Both the position numbers and the translations under genes were made by a program. This document shows, piece after piece, positions 1-9,013 of a stretch of 64,000 bases of DNA (position 1 is its first letter; each line of letters starts with the position of its first letter). The notes beneath the pieces were generated by a model that did not search any database, was not told where the DNA came from, and saw only the letters and a program-made list of their open reading frames with translations. This stretch comes from Streptomyces sp. GKU 895 (GTDB lineage Bacteria; Actinomycetota; Actinomycetes; Streptomycetales; Streptomycetaceae), in contig MWJO01000012.1 of the NCBI GenBank assembly GCA_002027195.1, forward strand, positions 56,080-120,079. The letters are read 5' to 3'.

Positions 1-522
1 CAGCGGGCCGGTGGGCCGCTCGTCGCCGACCGGCAGCGGGTCGCGCAGATAGACGAGGATCGCGTCGGAGAACGTCGGCACGGTCGCCCGGCACAGCCCC
101 ATCACGATCTCGTCGAGGTCGATGCCGCGGGCGATCCGCCGGGTCGCCGCGCCCACGAAGCGCAGCCGGTCCCCGTCCCGTCGCATCGGCGTGGGCCGGC
201 CGGGCGGCAGGCCCTGGCCGGTACGCCGCTCACTGGACGCGGAGTCGCCTCCGGTCTGGGCCGGGATCACGTCGGGCAGCTCGGACACGGGCCTCGGCCG
301 GTGGGTGTCGGGCTCGGCGGCGACCGTGGGCTGGGAGTGCTCGGGGTCACTGCCGGGCGGCGGTGTGGTCATGTCGGATCCGGGAGCGGGCGTCTCGCCG
401 GCCCGGGCTTGTACCGGTAAGGCGCTGTGCGGGGGCGTGGAGGCACGCAGGAGCGCCCCGCGAGGGTCCGCGGGGTCGGCGCCCGTCTGGGGGCGCTCGA
501 ACGAGGTGGGCTGCTCCGTCAC
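1..522 (-). CDS. GAF/SpoIIE-type regulator, N-terminal fragment
   Basis: This minus-strand gene runs off the left edge, so only about 174 N-terminal residues are visible. After a low-complexity Pro/Thr-rich N-terminus, the reading frame enters a segment (RLRFVGAATRRIARGIDLDE) that resembles the start of the GAF domain in Streptomyces SpoIIE-like PP2C phosphatases. Those proteins sense a signal through PAS/GAF domains and dephosphorylate anti-sigma-factor antagonists. The GTG at 522 is preferred because it gives a continuous Ser/Pro-rich leader starting MTEQPTSF. An in-frame ATG at 372 is the alternative. The catalytic part lies outside the window, so the phosphatase assignment is inference. 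Confidence 0.55.
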   Translation of the reverse strand, partial: MTEQPTSFERPQTGADPADPRGALLRASTPPHSALPVQARAGETPAPGSDMTTPPPGSDPEHSQPTVAAEPDTHRPRPVSELPDVIPAQTGGDSASSERRTGQGLPPGRPTPMRRDGDRLRFVGAATRRIARGIDLDEIVMGLCRATVPTFSDAILVYLRDPLPVGDERPTGPL

Positions 523-814
523 GCGTGTCGATTCCGTCCGTTGGGGGCTGCGCGCCGTGCGTGCAGTTCGTCCCGCAGAAATGCCGATACCCGGATTACC
601 TGCCCCAGGAACGGAATTCCCGCGTGGTCAGAGGCAGTTCCTGTGCCACGGCCGGACCGTCCGACCGCGCCCGTGTTGCCCTCGTACCCCTCGATCACGT
701 CCTGCCGCCCCTCGGTGACGAATGGTCAAGCTCAGTGCGCGCTCCGGTAGTTGCCGCCGCGCGCTCTTGCGGAGGACGATCCTACGTTTGTTGCCCGGGG
801 GCGCATCAAGGGTC
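523..814. other. intergenic, upstream of the SpoIIE-type gene
   Basis: This stretch of about 290 bases lies between the start of the regulator fragment and the 3' end of the DUF402 gene. I see no convincing gene or hairpin. It presumably carries the promoter of the leftward regulator gene. Confidence 0.35.
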
Positions 815-1507
815 TCATGAGGACACGTGCGCGGGCGTACGGTCCCAGTCTTCCGGGAGCAACGGTACGGCCCAGGACGGATCCGGGCGCCAGTGCTGCC
901 AGCCGTCCGAGAACGGCCGGCCCCAGGCGCGGATCACCTCCACCGCGGACCGGCCCGCCGCCAGCACCTGTTCGGCCTGTCCGGCGTCCATCAGGCCGTC
1001 CCGCTGGGCCTGCGCGAACTCGTCCTCGTCGCGCCAGTGCCAACTGCGGTCCGGGTGCACGGAGATGTCCAGGAAGTGATCCTCGGAGTCCACCCCGCCG
1101 TCCCAACGCGTCAGCGGCGTCTCGAGATTCACGTACCAGTTCTTGAACTGCCAGCCCGGCTCCCAGAACAGCCACACCGACCAGGGCTCGCCGGGCCGCG
1201 CCAGCTTCAGCACGCCCGTGCCGAACCAGCGGTCGCGCTGGACGGCACGGGGCTTGGTGTACCGCGTCTCCAGCGGCTCCGCGTGCACGGGCGTGCCGTC
1301 GGCGAGTACCGGCTTCACGCACTCGGTGCCCGGCGCCATCCACACGGCGAGCAGCTCGCGGTCGTCCCGCACGACGGTCACAGGGCGTGCGATGTGGAAG
1401 CGCTCGCCGCCGTTCTCCCGGTAGCGCCACAGGATCTGACTCCCGGGCTCCCAGAAGGACGCCGCCGTACCCGCTTCCGCCGCTCTCACCGCTCCACCCT
1501 CTGCCAT
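815..1507 (-). CDS. DUF402 domain protein
   Basis: A 230-residue protein that matches the DUF402 (FomD-like) fold. Recognisable features are the central run WSVWLFWEPGWQFKNWYVNL near residue 110, and the acidic, aromatic stretch with DSEDHFLDISVHPDRSWHWRD around residue 140. Characterised members of the family are nucleotide phosphohydrolases acting with divalent metals, and the paired Asp/Glu residues fit metal binding. The substrate here is unknown. It stands alone, reading toward the SpoIIE-type gene. The ATG at 1507 gives a compact N-terminus leading directly into the conserved domain. Confidence 0.8.
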   Translation of the reverse strand: MAEGGAVRAAEAGTAASFWEPGSQILWRYRENGGERFHIARPVTVVRDDRELLAVWMAPGTECVKPVLADGTPVHAEPLETRYTKPRAVQRDRWFGTGVLKLARPGEPWSVWLFWEPGWQFKNWYVNLETPLTRWDGGVDSEDHFLDISVHPDRSWHWRDEDEFAQAQRDGLMDAGQAEQVLAAGRSAVEVIRAWGRPFSDGWQHWRPDPSWAVPLLPEDWDRTPAHVSS

Positions 1508-1579
1508 GCACAGATATTAGGTGCCATGGGCATACGACGCTGCGGCACGCGTCACGGTTCTCCTGGGCGGCGAGTGTTG

Positions 1580-2965
1580 TTACGGATGCGTCATCCGCAG
1601 GACATCCAGTGCCTCGTCGAGCTGTTCGAGGGTGAGATTCCCCCGCTCCACGTACCCGCCCTCCAGGACGACTTGACGAATGGTCTTGCGGTCCGCGAGT
1701 GCCTTCTTGGCGACCTTGGCGGCCTCCTCGTACCCGATGTACTTGTTGAGCGGGGTGACGACGGAGGGTGACGACTCGGCGTACTCACGCGCGCGTTCGC
1801 GGTGCGCGACGATCCCGTCGACGGTCCGGTCGGCGAGCAGCCGGGAGACGTTGGCGAGCAGCCTGATCGATTCGAGCACGTTCTTCGCGATGACCGGCAG
1901 CATCACGTTGAGCTCGAAGTTCCCGGCGGCGCCGGCCGTGGCGACGGTGGCGTCGTTGCCGATGACCTGGGCGGAGACCATGAGCACGGCCTCCGGGATG
2001 ACGGGGTTGACCTTGCCCGGCATGATCGAGGACCCCGGCTGGAGATCGGGGAGCGAGATCTCGGCGAGCCCGGTCCGCGGCCCCGAGGCCATCCACCGCA
2101 GATCGTTGGCGATCTTCGTCAGCCCGACGGCGATGGTCCGCAGCTGCCCACTGGTCTCGACGATCCCGTCCCGCGCGCCCTGCGCCTCGAAGTGGTCGCG
2201 GGCCTCGGTCAGCGGCAGCCCGGTGACGTGGGCGACCTCCTCGATGACGGCGGCGGAGAAGCCGGGCGGCGTGTTGATGCCGGTCCCGACGGCGGTGCCC
2301 CCGAGGGGCAGCTCGGCGAGCCGGGGGAGGGACGCGTAGAGCCGCTCCACGCCGTACCGCACCTGGGCGGCGTACCCGCCGAACTCCTGCCCCAGGGTCA
2401 CCGGCGTGGCGTCCATGAGGTGGGTCCGCCCGGACTTCACGACGTCGGCGAACTCCTCGGCCTTGCGTGAGAGGGACCCGGCGAGATGCTCCAGGGCGGG
2501 GATGAGATCACCGGTGACGGCGGCGGTGGCGGCGATGTGGATGGAGGAGGGGAACACGTCGTTCGACGACTGCGAGGCGTTGACGTGGTCGTTGGGATGC
2601 ACGTCCCGGCCCAGCCGCTCCGTGGCGAGCGTGGCGATGACCTCGTTGGTGTTCATGTTGGACGAGGTCCCGGACCCGGTCTGGAACACGTCGATGGGGA
2701 AGTGCTCGTCCCAGTCCCCGCGGGCGACCTCCTCGGCCGCCTCCTGGATCGCCTCGGCGACGTCCTTGTCGAGCACTCCCAGCCGCCCGTTGACCTTGGC
2801 GGCGGCCCCCTTGATCCGAGCGAGCGCCTCGATGTGCGCCCGCTCGATCCGCTGCCCGGAGATGGGAAAGTTCTCGACGGCCCGCTGCGTCTGCGCCCGC
2901 CACTTGGCGTCGACGGGGACGCGGACCTCGCCCATGGAGTCGTGCTCGATGCGGTATTCGCTCAT
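1580..2965 (-). CDS. fumC: class II fumarate hydratase
   Basis: This 461-residue protein is the oxygen-stable, iron-free fumarase of the TCA cycle, converting fumarate to L-malate. The class II signature is present in the segment [11 protein letters not shown] (about residues 317-327), together with the substrate-binding block [14 protein letters not shown] near residue 100 and [13 protein letters not shown] near residue 138. Length matches the family. The ATG at 2965 ([17 protein letters not shown]) is chosen because upstream in-frame codons have no family resemblance. It lies downstream of a class I fumarase on the same strand, so two unrelated enzymes for the same reaction are neighbours. 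Confidence 0.95.
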   Translation of the reverse strand: MSEYRIEHDSMGEVRVPVDAKWRAQTQRAVENFPISGQRIERAHIEALARIKGAAAKVNGRLGVLDKDVAEAIQEAAEEVARGDWDEHFPIDVFQTGSGTSSNMNTNEVIATLATERLGRDVHPNDHVNASQSSNDVFPSSIHIAATAAVTGDLIPALEHLAGSLSRKAEEFADVVKSGRTHLMDATPVTLGQEFGGYAAQVRYGVERLYASLPRLAELPLGGTAVGTGINTPPGFSAAVIEEVAHVTGLPLTEARDHFEAQGARDGIVETSGQLRTIAVGLTKIANDLRWMASGPRTGLAEISLPDLQPGSSIMPGKVNPVIPEAVLMVSAQVIGNDATVATAGAAGNFELNVMLPVIAKNVLESIRLLANVSRLLADRTVDGIVAHRERAREYAESSPSVVTPLNKYIGYEEAAKVAKKALADRKTIRQVVLEGGYVERGNLTLEQLDEALDVLRMTHP

Positions 2966-3020
2966 ACCGGGTACAGCGTGGGAGAGCGGGTGGTTGTTCC
3001 GCCCAGGGCGTTCGTCGCCA

Positions 3021-3053
3021 CCCCTTGATGGGGCCGCAGGCCCCATCAAGGGG
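3021..3053. terminator. perfect 15-bp hairpin between the fumarases
   Basis: CCCCTTGATGGGGCC (3021-3035) is followed by a 3-base loop and its exact complement (3039-3053). It lies between the 3' end of the class I fumarase and the start of fumC. There is no T-run, so it may act as a factor-independent Streptomyces terminator or as a transcript-stabilising hairpin. Confidence 0.6.
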
Positions 3054-3145
3054 TGGGGAACTGCGCGACCAGCCCCCACCGAACCCGCAGCCGAAGCAGC
3101 CGGGGTCCAAGGGGCGGAGCCCCTTCAGGATGGGACGGTAGGGGC
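3051..3145. repeat. dispersed Streptomyces intergenic repeat, copy A
   Basis: The segment beginning GGGGTGGGGAACTGCGCGAC and running through the GAACCCGCAGCCG motif is one of three related intergenic copies in this window; the others are near 6380 and 38637. It contains a second small hairpin, AAGGGGC/GCCCCTT at 3109-3125. Such sequences are commonly seen 3' of Streptomyces genes. Function is unknown. Confidence 0.5.
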
Positions 3146-3183
3146 GGCGGGGGCGAGGAAAGCCCGCCGCCGCACCCGAAGAA

Positions 3184-4851
3184 CTACGCCAGCCCGGGGC
3201 CCCGTACCGGAATCGTCGTGAACGTAGGCGCCGGGGCCGGGTCCTGGAAGAAGTCGTTGCCCTTGTCGTCGACCACGATGAACGCGGGGAAGTCCTCGAC
3301 CTCGATCTTCCAGACCGCCTCCATGCCGAGCTCCTCGTACTCGACGACCTCGACCTTCTTGATGCAGTCCTGGGCGAGGCGGGCGGCGGGGCCGCCGATG
3401 GAGCCGAGGTAGAAGCCGCCGTGGGTGTCGCAGGCCTTGGTGACCTGGGCGGACCGGTTGCCCTTGGCCAGCATGACCTTCGAGCCGCCCGCCGCCTGGA
3501 ACTGCTCGACGTAGGAGTCCATGCGGCCGGCCGTCGTCGGGCCGAAGGAGCCGGAGGCGTAGCCCTCGGGGGTCTTCGCCGGGCCCGCGTAGTACACCGG
3601 GTGGTCCTTCAGGTACTGCGGCATCTCCTCACCCGCGTCGAGCCGCTCCTTGATCTTGGCGTGCGCGATGTCACGGGCCACGACCAGCGGGCCGGAGAGG
3701 GAGAGGCGGGTCTTGACCGGGTACTTCGTCAGCTCGGCGAGGATCGCCTCCATCGGCTGGTTGAGGTCGATCCTGACGACGTCACCGGCCTCGTCGAGGT
3801 GCTCGTCCGTCGTCTCCGGCAGGAACCGCGCCGGGTCCGTCTCCAGCTGCTCCAGGAAGACACCCTCGGCCGTGATCTTCGCGACCGCCTGACGGTCGGC
3901 GGAGCAGGAGACGGCGATGGCGACCGGGCAGGACGCGCCGTGCCGGGGGAGGCGGACCACCCGTACGTCGTGGCAGAAGTACTTGCCGCCGAACTGCGCG
4001 CCGATCCCGATCTTCTGCGTCAGCTCGAAGACCTTCTCCTCCAGCTCCTTGTCCCGGAAGCCGTGCCCCAGCTCCGAGCCCTCGGCCGGGATCTCGTCCA
4101 GGTAGTGCGCGGAGGCGTACTTCGCCGTCTTCAGCGCGTACTCGGCGCTCGTACCGCCGACCACGATCGCCAGGTGGTACGGCGGGCAGGCGGCCGTACC
4201 CAGCGAACGGATCTTCTCCTCCAGGAACTTCATCATGGAGGCCTCGTTCAGGACGGCCTTCGTCTCCTGGTAGAGGAAGGACTTGTTGGCGCTGCCGCCG
4301 CCCTTCGCCATGAACAGGAACTTGTAGGCGCCGCCGTCGGTGGCGTACAGCTCGATCTGCGCCGGGAGGTTCGAGCCCGTGTTCTTCTCGTCCCACATGG
4401 TCAGCGGGGCCATCTGCGAGTAGCGCAGGTTCAGGTTCTGGTAGGCGTCGTAGATGCCCTTCGACAGGGCCGCCTCGTCACCGCCCTCGGTGAGGACGTT
4501 CTGGCCGCGCTTGCCCATCACGATCGCCGTACCGGTGTCCTGGCACATCGGCAGGACGCCCGCCGCCGCGATGTTGGCGTTCTTCAGCAGGTCGAGGGCC
4601 ACGAACTTGTCGTTGCTCGACGCCTCGGGGTCGTCGATGATCCGGCGCAGCTGGGCCAGGTGGGCCGGGCGCAGGTAGTGCTGGATGTCGTGGATCGCCT
4701 CTTCGGCGAGCTTGCGCAGCGCCTCCGGCTCGACCTTGAGGAACGTGCGCCCGTCGGCCTCGAAGGTGGAGACACCCTCGGAGGTCACCAGCCGGTAGGG
4801 GGTGGTGTCCTCTCCCATGGGGAGCAGATCGGTGTACGCGAACTCAGGCAT
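3184..4851 (-). CDS. fumB: class I (iron-sulfur) fumarate hydratase
   Basis: A 555-residue single-chain class I fumarase with fused alpha and beta parts. It hydrates fumarate to malate with a [4Fe-4S] cluster. Candidate cluster cysteines lie in [10 protein letters not shown] (about residue 105), GTAACPPYH (about 224) and the CPVAIAVSC stretch (about 318). The C-terminal beta-type domain carries the typical [17 protein letters not shown] and [14 protein letters not shown] segments. The length is that expected for the two-domain form. Its promoter side faces the DUF1707 gene across 184 bases that contain two DnaA-box-like repeats. The symbol follows S. coelicolor usage from memory. Confidence 0.93.
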   Translation of the reverse strand: MPEFAYTDLLPMGEDTTPYRLVTSEGVSTFEADGRTFLKVEPEALRKLAEEAIHDIQHYLRPAHLAQLRRIIDDPEASSNDKFVALDLLKNANIAAAGVLPMCQDTGTAIVMGKRGQNVLTEGGDEAALSKGIYDAYQNLNLRYSQMAPLTMWDEKNTGSNLPAQIELYATDGGAYKFLFMAKGGGSANKSFLYQETKAVLNEASMMKFLEEKIRSLGTAACPPYHLAIVVGGTSAEYALKTAKYASAHYLDEIPAEGSELGHGFRDKELEEKVFELTQKIGIGAQFGGKYFCHDVRVVRLPRHGASCPVAIAVSCSADRQAVAKITAEGVFLEQLETDPARFLPETTDEHLDEAGDVVRIDLNQPMEAILAELTKYPVKTRLSLSGPLVVARDIAHAKIKERLDAGEEMPQYLKDHPVYYAGPAKTPEGYASGSFGPTTAGRMDSYVEQFQAAGGSKVMLAKGNRSAQVTKACDTHGGFYLGSIGGPAARLAQDCIKKVEVVEYEELGMEAVWKIEVEDFPAFIVVDDKGNDFFQDPAPAPTFTTIPVRGPGLA

Positions 4852-4965
4852 CTCAGCCCATTCCTCACTTGGACGACGGCGGCCGGCCTCCGTTGGCAGG
4901 CCTCACCAGCCTAGAACCTGTCCAAGCCGGGAAGCTTGTGAGGTAAGGCTCAGTTCGCCGGCACC

Positions 4966-5001
4966 CGGTTTTCCACAGGCATACGGTTCTCCACAGGCCT
5001 A
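4966..5001. repeat. tandem 18-bp repeat with DnaA-box-like cores
   Basis: Two adjacent 18-bp units, 4966-4983 and 4984-5001, match at 16 of 18 positions. Each contains a nonamer ending in TCCACA: TTTTCCACA at 4969-4977 and TTCTCCACA at 4987-4995. The Streptomyces DnaA box is close to TTGTCCACA. The repeat sits in the divergent promoter region between the class I fumarase and the DUF1707 gene. Confidence 0.55.
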
Positions 5002-5035
5002 GTCGCGATCTATCGCGTTTGGGTACGCTGCTGCC

Positions 5036-5740
5036 GTGGACCTTCAGAAGCAGGACCTGCAGCAGCCGACCCCGCCCGTCGCCACCGACCTGCGCGCCTC
5101 CGACGCCGACCGCGACCGCGTCGCGGACATCCTGCGCGAGGCACTCGCCGAGGGCCGGCTCACGGCCGACGAGCACGCCGAGCGCGTCGAGGGGGTGCTC
5201 GCCGCCAAGACCGTGGGCGAGCTGGACGTCTTCATCCAGGACCTGCCGGCCGCGCACGCCCGCCGGGAGACGGCGACGACGTACGCCGTGGCCCCGAACC
5301 GCCCGACCGCGGGCGCCGTCCCGGTCGATCCCGACGAGAACGTGGTCGCGGTGTTCAGCACCGCCGTCCGCAAGGGCCGCTGGCGCGCCGGCCGCCGTAT
5401 CCACGCGTACGCGATCTTCGGCAGCGTCGAGATCGACCTCAGCGAGGCCCTCTTCGAGTACCAGCAGGTCGTGGTCAAGGCGATCTCGGTCTTCGGCAGC
5501 ATCGAGGTCCGCGTCCCGGAGAACGTGTCGCTGCGCGGCACCGGCGGCGGCGTCCTCGGCAACTTCGAGGTGCACACCCTCGACGCGGCCGACCCCGAGG
5601 CCCCGGTGGTCTACGTGGACGGCTGGGCCGTCCTCGGCAACATCGAGGGAAGGCCCCGGCGCGGCAAGCTCGTCGCGGACATCCTCGATCGCGTCCAGCA
5701 CAAGGTCGACAGGAGTTTGCGCAAGCACCTGGACCGTTGA
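5036..5740 (+). CDS. DUF1707 protein with LiaF-like C-terminus
   Basis: A 234-residue protein. Residues about 15-70 (LRASDADRDRVADILREALA, ending GELDVFIQDLP) form the DUF1707 module, an actinobacterial SHOCT-like helical domain. Residues about 100-225 form a beta-rich repeat of the type FGSVEIDLSEALF and FGSIEVRVPENV, like the cell-wall-active-antibiotics response (LiaF-type) C-terminal domain. No membrane segment is visible, so it is probably cytoplasmic or membrane-peripheral. The GTG at 5036 gives MDLQKQD and begins just before the conserved domain. Its exact role is unknown. The adjacent gene encodes a WhiB-like regulator. Confidence 0.8.
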   Translation: MDLQKQDLQQPTPPVATDLRASDADRDRVADILREALAEGRLTADEHAERVEGVLAAKTVGELDVFIQDLPAAHARRETATTYAVAPNRPTAGAVPVDPDENVVAVFSTAVRKGRWRAGRRIHAYAIFGSVEIDLSEALFEYQQVVVKAISVFGSIEVRVPENVSLRGTGGGVLGNFEVHTLDAADPEAPVVYVDGWAVLGNIEGRPRRGKLVADILDRVQHKVDRSLRKHLDR

Positions 5741-5925
5741 CGGTTGTGAATCCGTCAGCGGATCCGACGCCGCCCGAAGCGAGTCAGCCCCCTCACAGCC
5801 CACTCACAGTCCCGCGCGCACCACCCGGAATCCAGCGGTTCGGAACTCAGTGCATAGGCACGCGTACAACGGGTAGGCCTTGCTGCATCGTCTCTCGCTC
5901 GCGAAGCCGTCGTCAGGAGTAGACC

Positions 5926-6303
5926 GTGCTGCAACCGCCGCATTCGTCCCTGCAGGTAGCTGTTGTTCCGGCTCAGCGGGTGCCAGTGCGAGACAGGGAC
6001 CAAGACGCACCATGGCACACCGAGGCGGTGTGCCGCCGCGACGAGGCCGGCCTGTTCTTCGCCCCCTCCAAAGAACCCACCGCGGCGCGCCTCTCCCGCG
6101 AAGAAGCCGCGAAGCGGGTCTGCGCCCGCTGTCCCGTCATGGTCGAGTGCCGCGAGCACGCCCTCCTGCAACCCGAGCCCTACGGCGTCTGGGGCGGTCT
6201 GACCGCCGCGGAACGCCGCGTGGTCCTGGCCCGGCGCCGCCGCCGCGACATGGAACTGAAGAAGGCGGCCAGGACGACGGACCGCATAGCGCAGGCAGGC
6301 TAG
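5926..6303 (+). CDS. wblI: WhiB-family transcriptional regulator
   Basis: A 125-residue WhiB-like protein. The four cluster-ligating cysteines are Cys36, Cys66, Cys69 and Cys75, in the canonical C-Xn-C-X2-C-X5-C arrangement. They are followed by the GVWGG turn (about residues 87-91) and a basic DNA-contacting tail rich in Arg (ARRRRRD). Proteins of this family bind a [4Fe-4S] cluster and usually act with the housekeeping sigma factor. The GTG at 5926 is preceded by AGGAG at a normal distance. The name wblI rests on the recalled S. coelicolor neighbourhood (fumC - DUF1707 - wblI - glpX), so it is less certain than the family. Confidence 0.85.
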   Translation: MLQPPHSSLQVAVVPAQRVPVRDRDQDAPWHTEAVCRRDEAGLFFAPSKEPTAARLSREEAAKRVCARCPVMVECREHALLQPEPYGVWGGLTAAERRVVLARRRRRDMELKKAARTTDRIAQAG

Positions 6304-6318
6304 ACAGCGGCATGCCGA

Positions 6319-6350
6319 AGGGGCGCTCCCTCCGCACCGGGAGCGCCCCT
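6319..6350 (+). terminator. terminator of the whiB-like gene
   Basis: AGGGGCGCTCCC (6319-6330) pairs perfectly with GGGAGCGCCCCT (6339-6350) around an 8-base loop and is followed by CGCTTTT. It begins 15 bases after the whiB-like stop codon. Confidence 0.8.
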
Positions 6351-6379
6351 CGCTTTTGACCTACGGGGTGATGACGTAC

Positions 6380-6452
6380 CTAGGGGCGCGGGGCTGTATC
6401 GATCTGCGGCTCCGCCGCGGGGCGCGACCAGCCACAACGAACCCGCAGCCGC
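6380..6452. repeat. dispersed intergenic repeat, copy B
   Basis: The stretch starts with CTAGGGGCGCGGGGCTG and continues to the GCGCGACCAGCC and GAACCCGCAGCCG motifs shared with copy A near 3051. It lies just 3' of glpX, between the convergent whiB-like and glpX genes. Confidence 0.45.
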
Positions 6453-6490
6453 CGACGCACAGAACCTCCGAACCCGTAGGCGCCGTCTCC

Positions 6491-7525
6491 CTACTTCGCC
6501 CGATCAAAGTCAATCGCGCTATAGGCCCGCAGCTTGCTCAACCGGTGCTCGGAGTCGATCCTGCGCACCGTCCCCGACTTCGACCGCATCACGATCGAGT
6601 CGGTCGTCGCGGTCTCCGACCGGTACCGCACACCCCGCAGCAGCTCCCCGTCCGTGATCCCGGTGGCGACGAAGAACACGTTGTCCCCGGCGACCAGGTC
6701 GTCCGTCATCAGCACCCGGTCGAGATCGTGCCCGGCGTCGATCGCCCGCGCCCGCTCCTCGTCGTCCTTCGGCCACAACTTGCCCTGGATCGTGCCCCCG
6801 AGGCACTTCACGGCGCAGGCCGAGATGATCCCCTCGGGCGTGCCGCCGATGCCGAGCAGCATGTCGACGCCGGTGCCCTCGCGCAACGCGTAGATGGAGC
6901 CCGCCACGTCACCGTCGGAGATCAGCTTGATCCGCGCGCCGGCCTCCCGGATCTCCTTGATGATCCCCTCGTGCCGCGGCCGGTCGAGGATGACGACCGT
7001 CACGTCCTCCGGCGTGGACCGCTTCGCCTTGGCGACCCGCCGGATGTTCACGGACACCGGCGCGTTGATGTCGACGAAGTCGGCGGCCTCGGGGCCGGTG
7101 ACCAGCTTGTCCATGTAGAACACGGCGGACGGGTCGAACATCGACCCCCGGTCGGCCGCGGCCAGCACGGCGATCGCGTTCGGCATGCCCTTGGCCGTCA
7201 GCGTCGTACCGTCGATCGGGTCGACGGCGATGTCGCACTCGGGACCGGTGCCGTCACCGACCCGCTCCCCGTTGAAGAGCATCGGCGCCTCGTCCTTCTC
7301 GCCCTCGCCGATGACGACCACGCCGTTCATCGACACGGTGGAGACGAGGGTCCGCATGGCGCGCACCGCGGCACCGTCGGCGCCGTTCTTGTCGCCGCGC
7401 CCGACCCAGCGGCCCGCGGCCATCGCGGCGGCTTCGGTCACCCGGACGAGTTCCAGGGCGAGGTTGCGGTCGGGGGCTTCACTGGGGACTTCGAGTTCGG
7501 ACGGCAGATGATGATGCTCGGTCAT
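6491..7525 (-). CDS. glpX: class II fructose-1,6-bisphosphatase
   Basis: A 344-residue GlpX-type enzyme that dephosphorylates fructose-1,6-bisphosphate in gluconeogenesis. The metal/phosphatase signature is clear in [20 protein letters not shown] (about residues 100-119). Further family blocks are [14 protein letters not shown] near residue 70 and the glycine-rich [14 protein letters not shown] near residue 222. Length and N-terminus ([20 protein letters not shown]) match Streptomyces homologues. It reads convergently toward the whiB-like gene and divergently from the DUF4245 gene. Confidence 0.95.
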   Translation of the reverse strand: MTEHHHLPSELEVPSEAPDRNLALELVRVTEAAAMAAGRWVGRGDKNGADGAAVRAMRTLVSTVSMNGVVVIGEGEKDEAPMLFNGERVGDGTGPECDIAVDPIDGTTLTAKGMPNAIAVLAAADRGSMFDPSAVFYMDKLVTGPEAADFVDINAPVSVNIRRVAKAKRSTPEDVTVVILDRPRHEGIIKEIREAGARIKLISDGDVAGSIYALREGTGVDMLLGIGGTPEGIISACAVKCLGGTIQGKLWPKDDEERARAIDAGHDLDRVLMTDDLVAGDNVFFVATGITDGELLRGVRYRSETATTDSIVMRSKSGTVRRIDSEHRLSKLRAYSAIDFDRAK

Positions 7526-7652
7526 CGAGGCGCACCTTTCTGATACGACGACGGCCGGATGAGGGTTCGATCCTCGACTCTATCGTCAGTCCGACAAAAT
7601 GAGCAGGGGACCCCACGGATGAGCGGGCCGGGCACCTGCGACGATAGGGGGC

Positions 7653-8186
7653 GTGGCAGGTTCGTATGGCAGAAGCGGCAAGCAGAAGACGGTCCGGGAC
7701 ATGGTGCTCTCCCTGGGCCTGATCGGTCTCATGGCGGGGGTCATCTACCTGTTCATCCCGCACGACGACTCCGATCCCGAGGTGAAGCAGGTCGACTACC
7801 GCGTCGAACTGCTCACGGCGCGCCGCGCGGCCTCGTACCCGGTGCTCGCGCCCGAGGGCCTGTCCGCCGGCTGGAAGGCGACCTCCGTCCGGTACGACGG
7901 CGCCGACGCGGAGTCCTGGCACCTGGGCTTCTCCACTCCGGGCGGTGAGTACGCCCAGATCGAGCAGTCGGCGACGCAGAAGCCGGGGGCGTTCATCGAC
8001 ACCGCCAGCCAGGGCGGCCAGGAGACGGACACCACCTCGAAGATCGGCGGCCGCACCTGGACCCGCTACGACGGCGGCCGCTACGACGCGCTCGTCCACC
8101 AGGGCGACGGCGCGACGACCGTACTGGCCGGCACCGGCGGCTGGGACCAGCTGACGCAGCTGGCGAAGACGCTGAAGGCCAAGTGA
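7653..8186 (+). CDS. DUF4245 membrane-anchored protein
   Basis: A 177-residue actinobacterial DUF4245 protein. A single N-terminal membrane helix (VLSLGLIGLMAGVIYLFI, about residues 18-35) is followed by an extracytoplasmic domain. That domain has the typical YPVLAPEGLSAGWKATSVRY motif and the C-terminal GGWDQLTQLAKTL segment. The function is unknown. It is divergent from glpX and ends at a strong bidirectional terminator shared with the nitroreductase gene. Confidence 0.85.
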   Translation: MAGSYGRSGKQKTVRDMVLSLGLIGLMAGVIYLFIPHDDSDPEVKQVDYRVELLTARRAASYPVLAPEGLSAGWKATSVRYDGADAESWHLGFSTPGGEYAQIEQSATQKPGAFIDTASQGGQETDTTSKIGGRTWTRYDGGRYDALVHQGDGATTVLAGTGGWDQLTQLAKTLKAK

Positions 8187-8196
8187 CCCCAAGCGC

Positions 8197-8233
8197 GAGG
8201 AAGGCCCCCGGCTTCAAGCCGGGGGCCTTCCTC
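8197..8233. terminator. bidirectional terminator
   Basis: GAGGAAGGCCCCCGGCTT (8197-8214) is exactly complementary to 8216-8233, an almost uninterrupted palindrome that forms a long hairpin. It is placed between the convergent DUF4245 gene and the nitroreductase gene. Confidence 0.85.
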
Positions 8234-8246
8234 ATGTCCAGGTGGA

Positions 8247-8837
8247 TCAGACCGTCGTGACGACGTCGTCGTAGGCGAGGCGCGGCGAGCGCGGGTACGC
8301 GGCGTTCTCGCCCGGCTTGCCGATGTTGACGACCATCAGCGGGGTGTGGTCGTCGTCGAGGAACTCCTTGCGGACGCCCTCGTGGTCGAAGCCGGTCATC
8401 GGGCCGGCGGCGAGACCGGCGGCGCGGACGCCGACGATGAAGTACGCGGCCTGGAGCGCGGCGTTCATGCGGGCGGCGGATTCACGGGCCGGGCGCTCGC
8501 TGAAGAAGAGGTCCTTGGCCTGCGGGAAGGCCGGGAAGAGGGCCGGCAGCTCCTCGTGGAACTCGTTGTCCGCGGAGAGGATCGCGACCAGCGGGGCGGA
8601 GGCCGTCTTGGCCTGGTTGCCCTCGGCCATGTGCTGCACCAGGCGCTCGCGGGCCTCGGCGGAGCGGACCAGGGTGATGCGCAGCGGGGTCTGGTTGAAG
8701 GCGGTCGGGCCGAACTTGACCAGGTCGTAGATCGCCTGGACCTGCTCGTCCGTCACCGGCTCGTCGGTGAAGGCGTTCGCGGTGTGGGCCTCGCGGAACA
8801 GCAGGTCCTGAGCGGCGGGGTCAAGAACGAGAGACAT
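8247..8837 (-). CDS. nitroreductase family, malonic semialdehyde reductase type
   Basis: A 196-residue FMN-dependent nitroreductase-fold protein of the RutE/HadB-like subgroup, annotated in relatives as malonic semialdehyde reductase. The FMN-binding start R-E-A-H-T-A-N-A-F is replaced neatly into the family pattern at residues 15-23. FGPTAFNQTPLRI (about residues 42-54) and AAGLAAGPMTGFD (about 139-151) are characteristic. It would reduce a small aldehyde or enone with NAD(P)H. The upstream region holds two perfect inverted repeats and a 13-bp tandem repeat, so it is probably regulated by a dedicated repressor not visible nearby. Confidence 0.82.
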   Translation of the reverse strand: MSLVLDPAAQDLLFREAHTANAFTDEPVTDEQVQAIYDLVKFGPTAFNQTPLRITLVRSAEARERLVQHMAEGNQAKTASAPLVAILSADNEFHEELPALFPAFPQAKDLFFSERPARESAARMNAALQAAYFIVGVRAAGLAAGPMTGFDHEGVRKEFLDDDHTPLMVVNIGKPGENAAYPRSPRLAYDDVVTTV

Positions 8838-8889
8838 GCGGTGAACCTTCTCGGGTGGTACGGCGGGTCCGGGGTGCCGGACCGGCTGA

Positions 8890-8927
8890 CGCGTAGGACT
8901 CTACGCGGTTTAGGTTGAACATTCAAC
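8890..8927. promoter_or_regulatory. two inverted repeats upstream of the nitroreductase
   Basis: CGCGTAG-GACT-CTACGCG (8890-8907) and GTTGAA-CA-TTCAAC (8914-8927) lie 53-90 bases upstream of the nitroreductase start. The second has the size and symmetry of a MarR-type operator. The regulator is not identified. Confidence 0.5.
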
Positions 8928-8947
8928 GAAAAGCGGGGCGTGGTGAT

Positions 8948-8999
8948 CCGCTTCACAGAGCCGCTTCACCGATCCGGTTCACAGATCCGCTTCACAGAT
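8948..8999. repeat. four tandem 13-bp repeats
   Basis: Four consecutive 13-bp units, 8948-8960, 8961-8973, 8974-8986 and 8987-8999, follow the pattern CCGCTTCACAGAT with one to two substitutions each. They end 14 bases before the 3' end of xseB and about 110-160 bases upstream of the nitroreductase gene. Confidence 0.8.
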
Positions 9000-9013
9000 C
9001 ACACGCGAAACCG

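Noticed and set aside
3421..4914. Long plus-strand open frame antisense to the class I fumarase
   Set aside because: Typical GC-rich shadow frame: no family resemblance, Leu/Arg/Val-biased composition, and it lies fully over a clear minus-strand enzyme.
4966..5001. Replication origin
   Set aside because: Only two DnaA-box-like sites are present and dnaA/dnaN are absent; Streptomyces oriC has many boxes.
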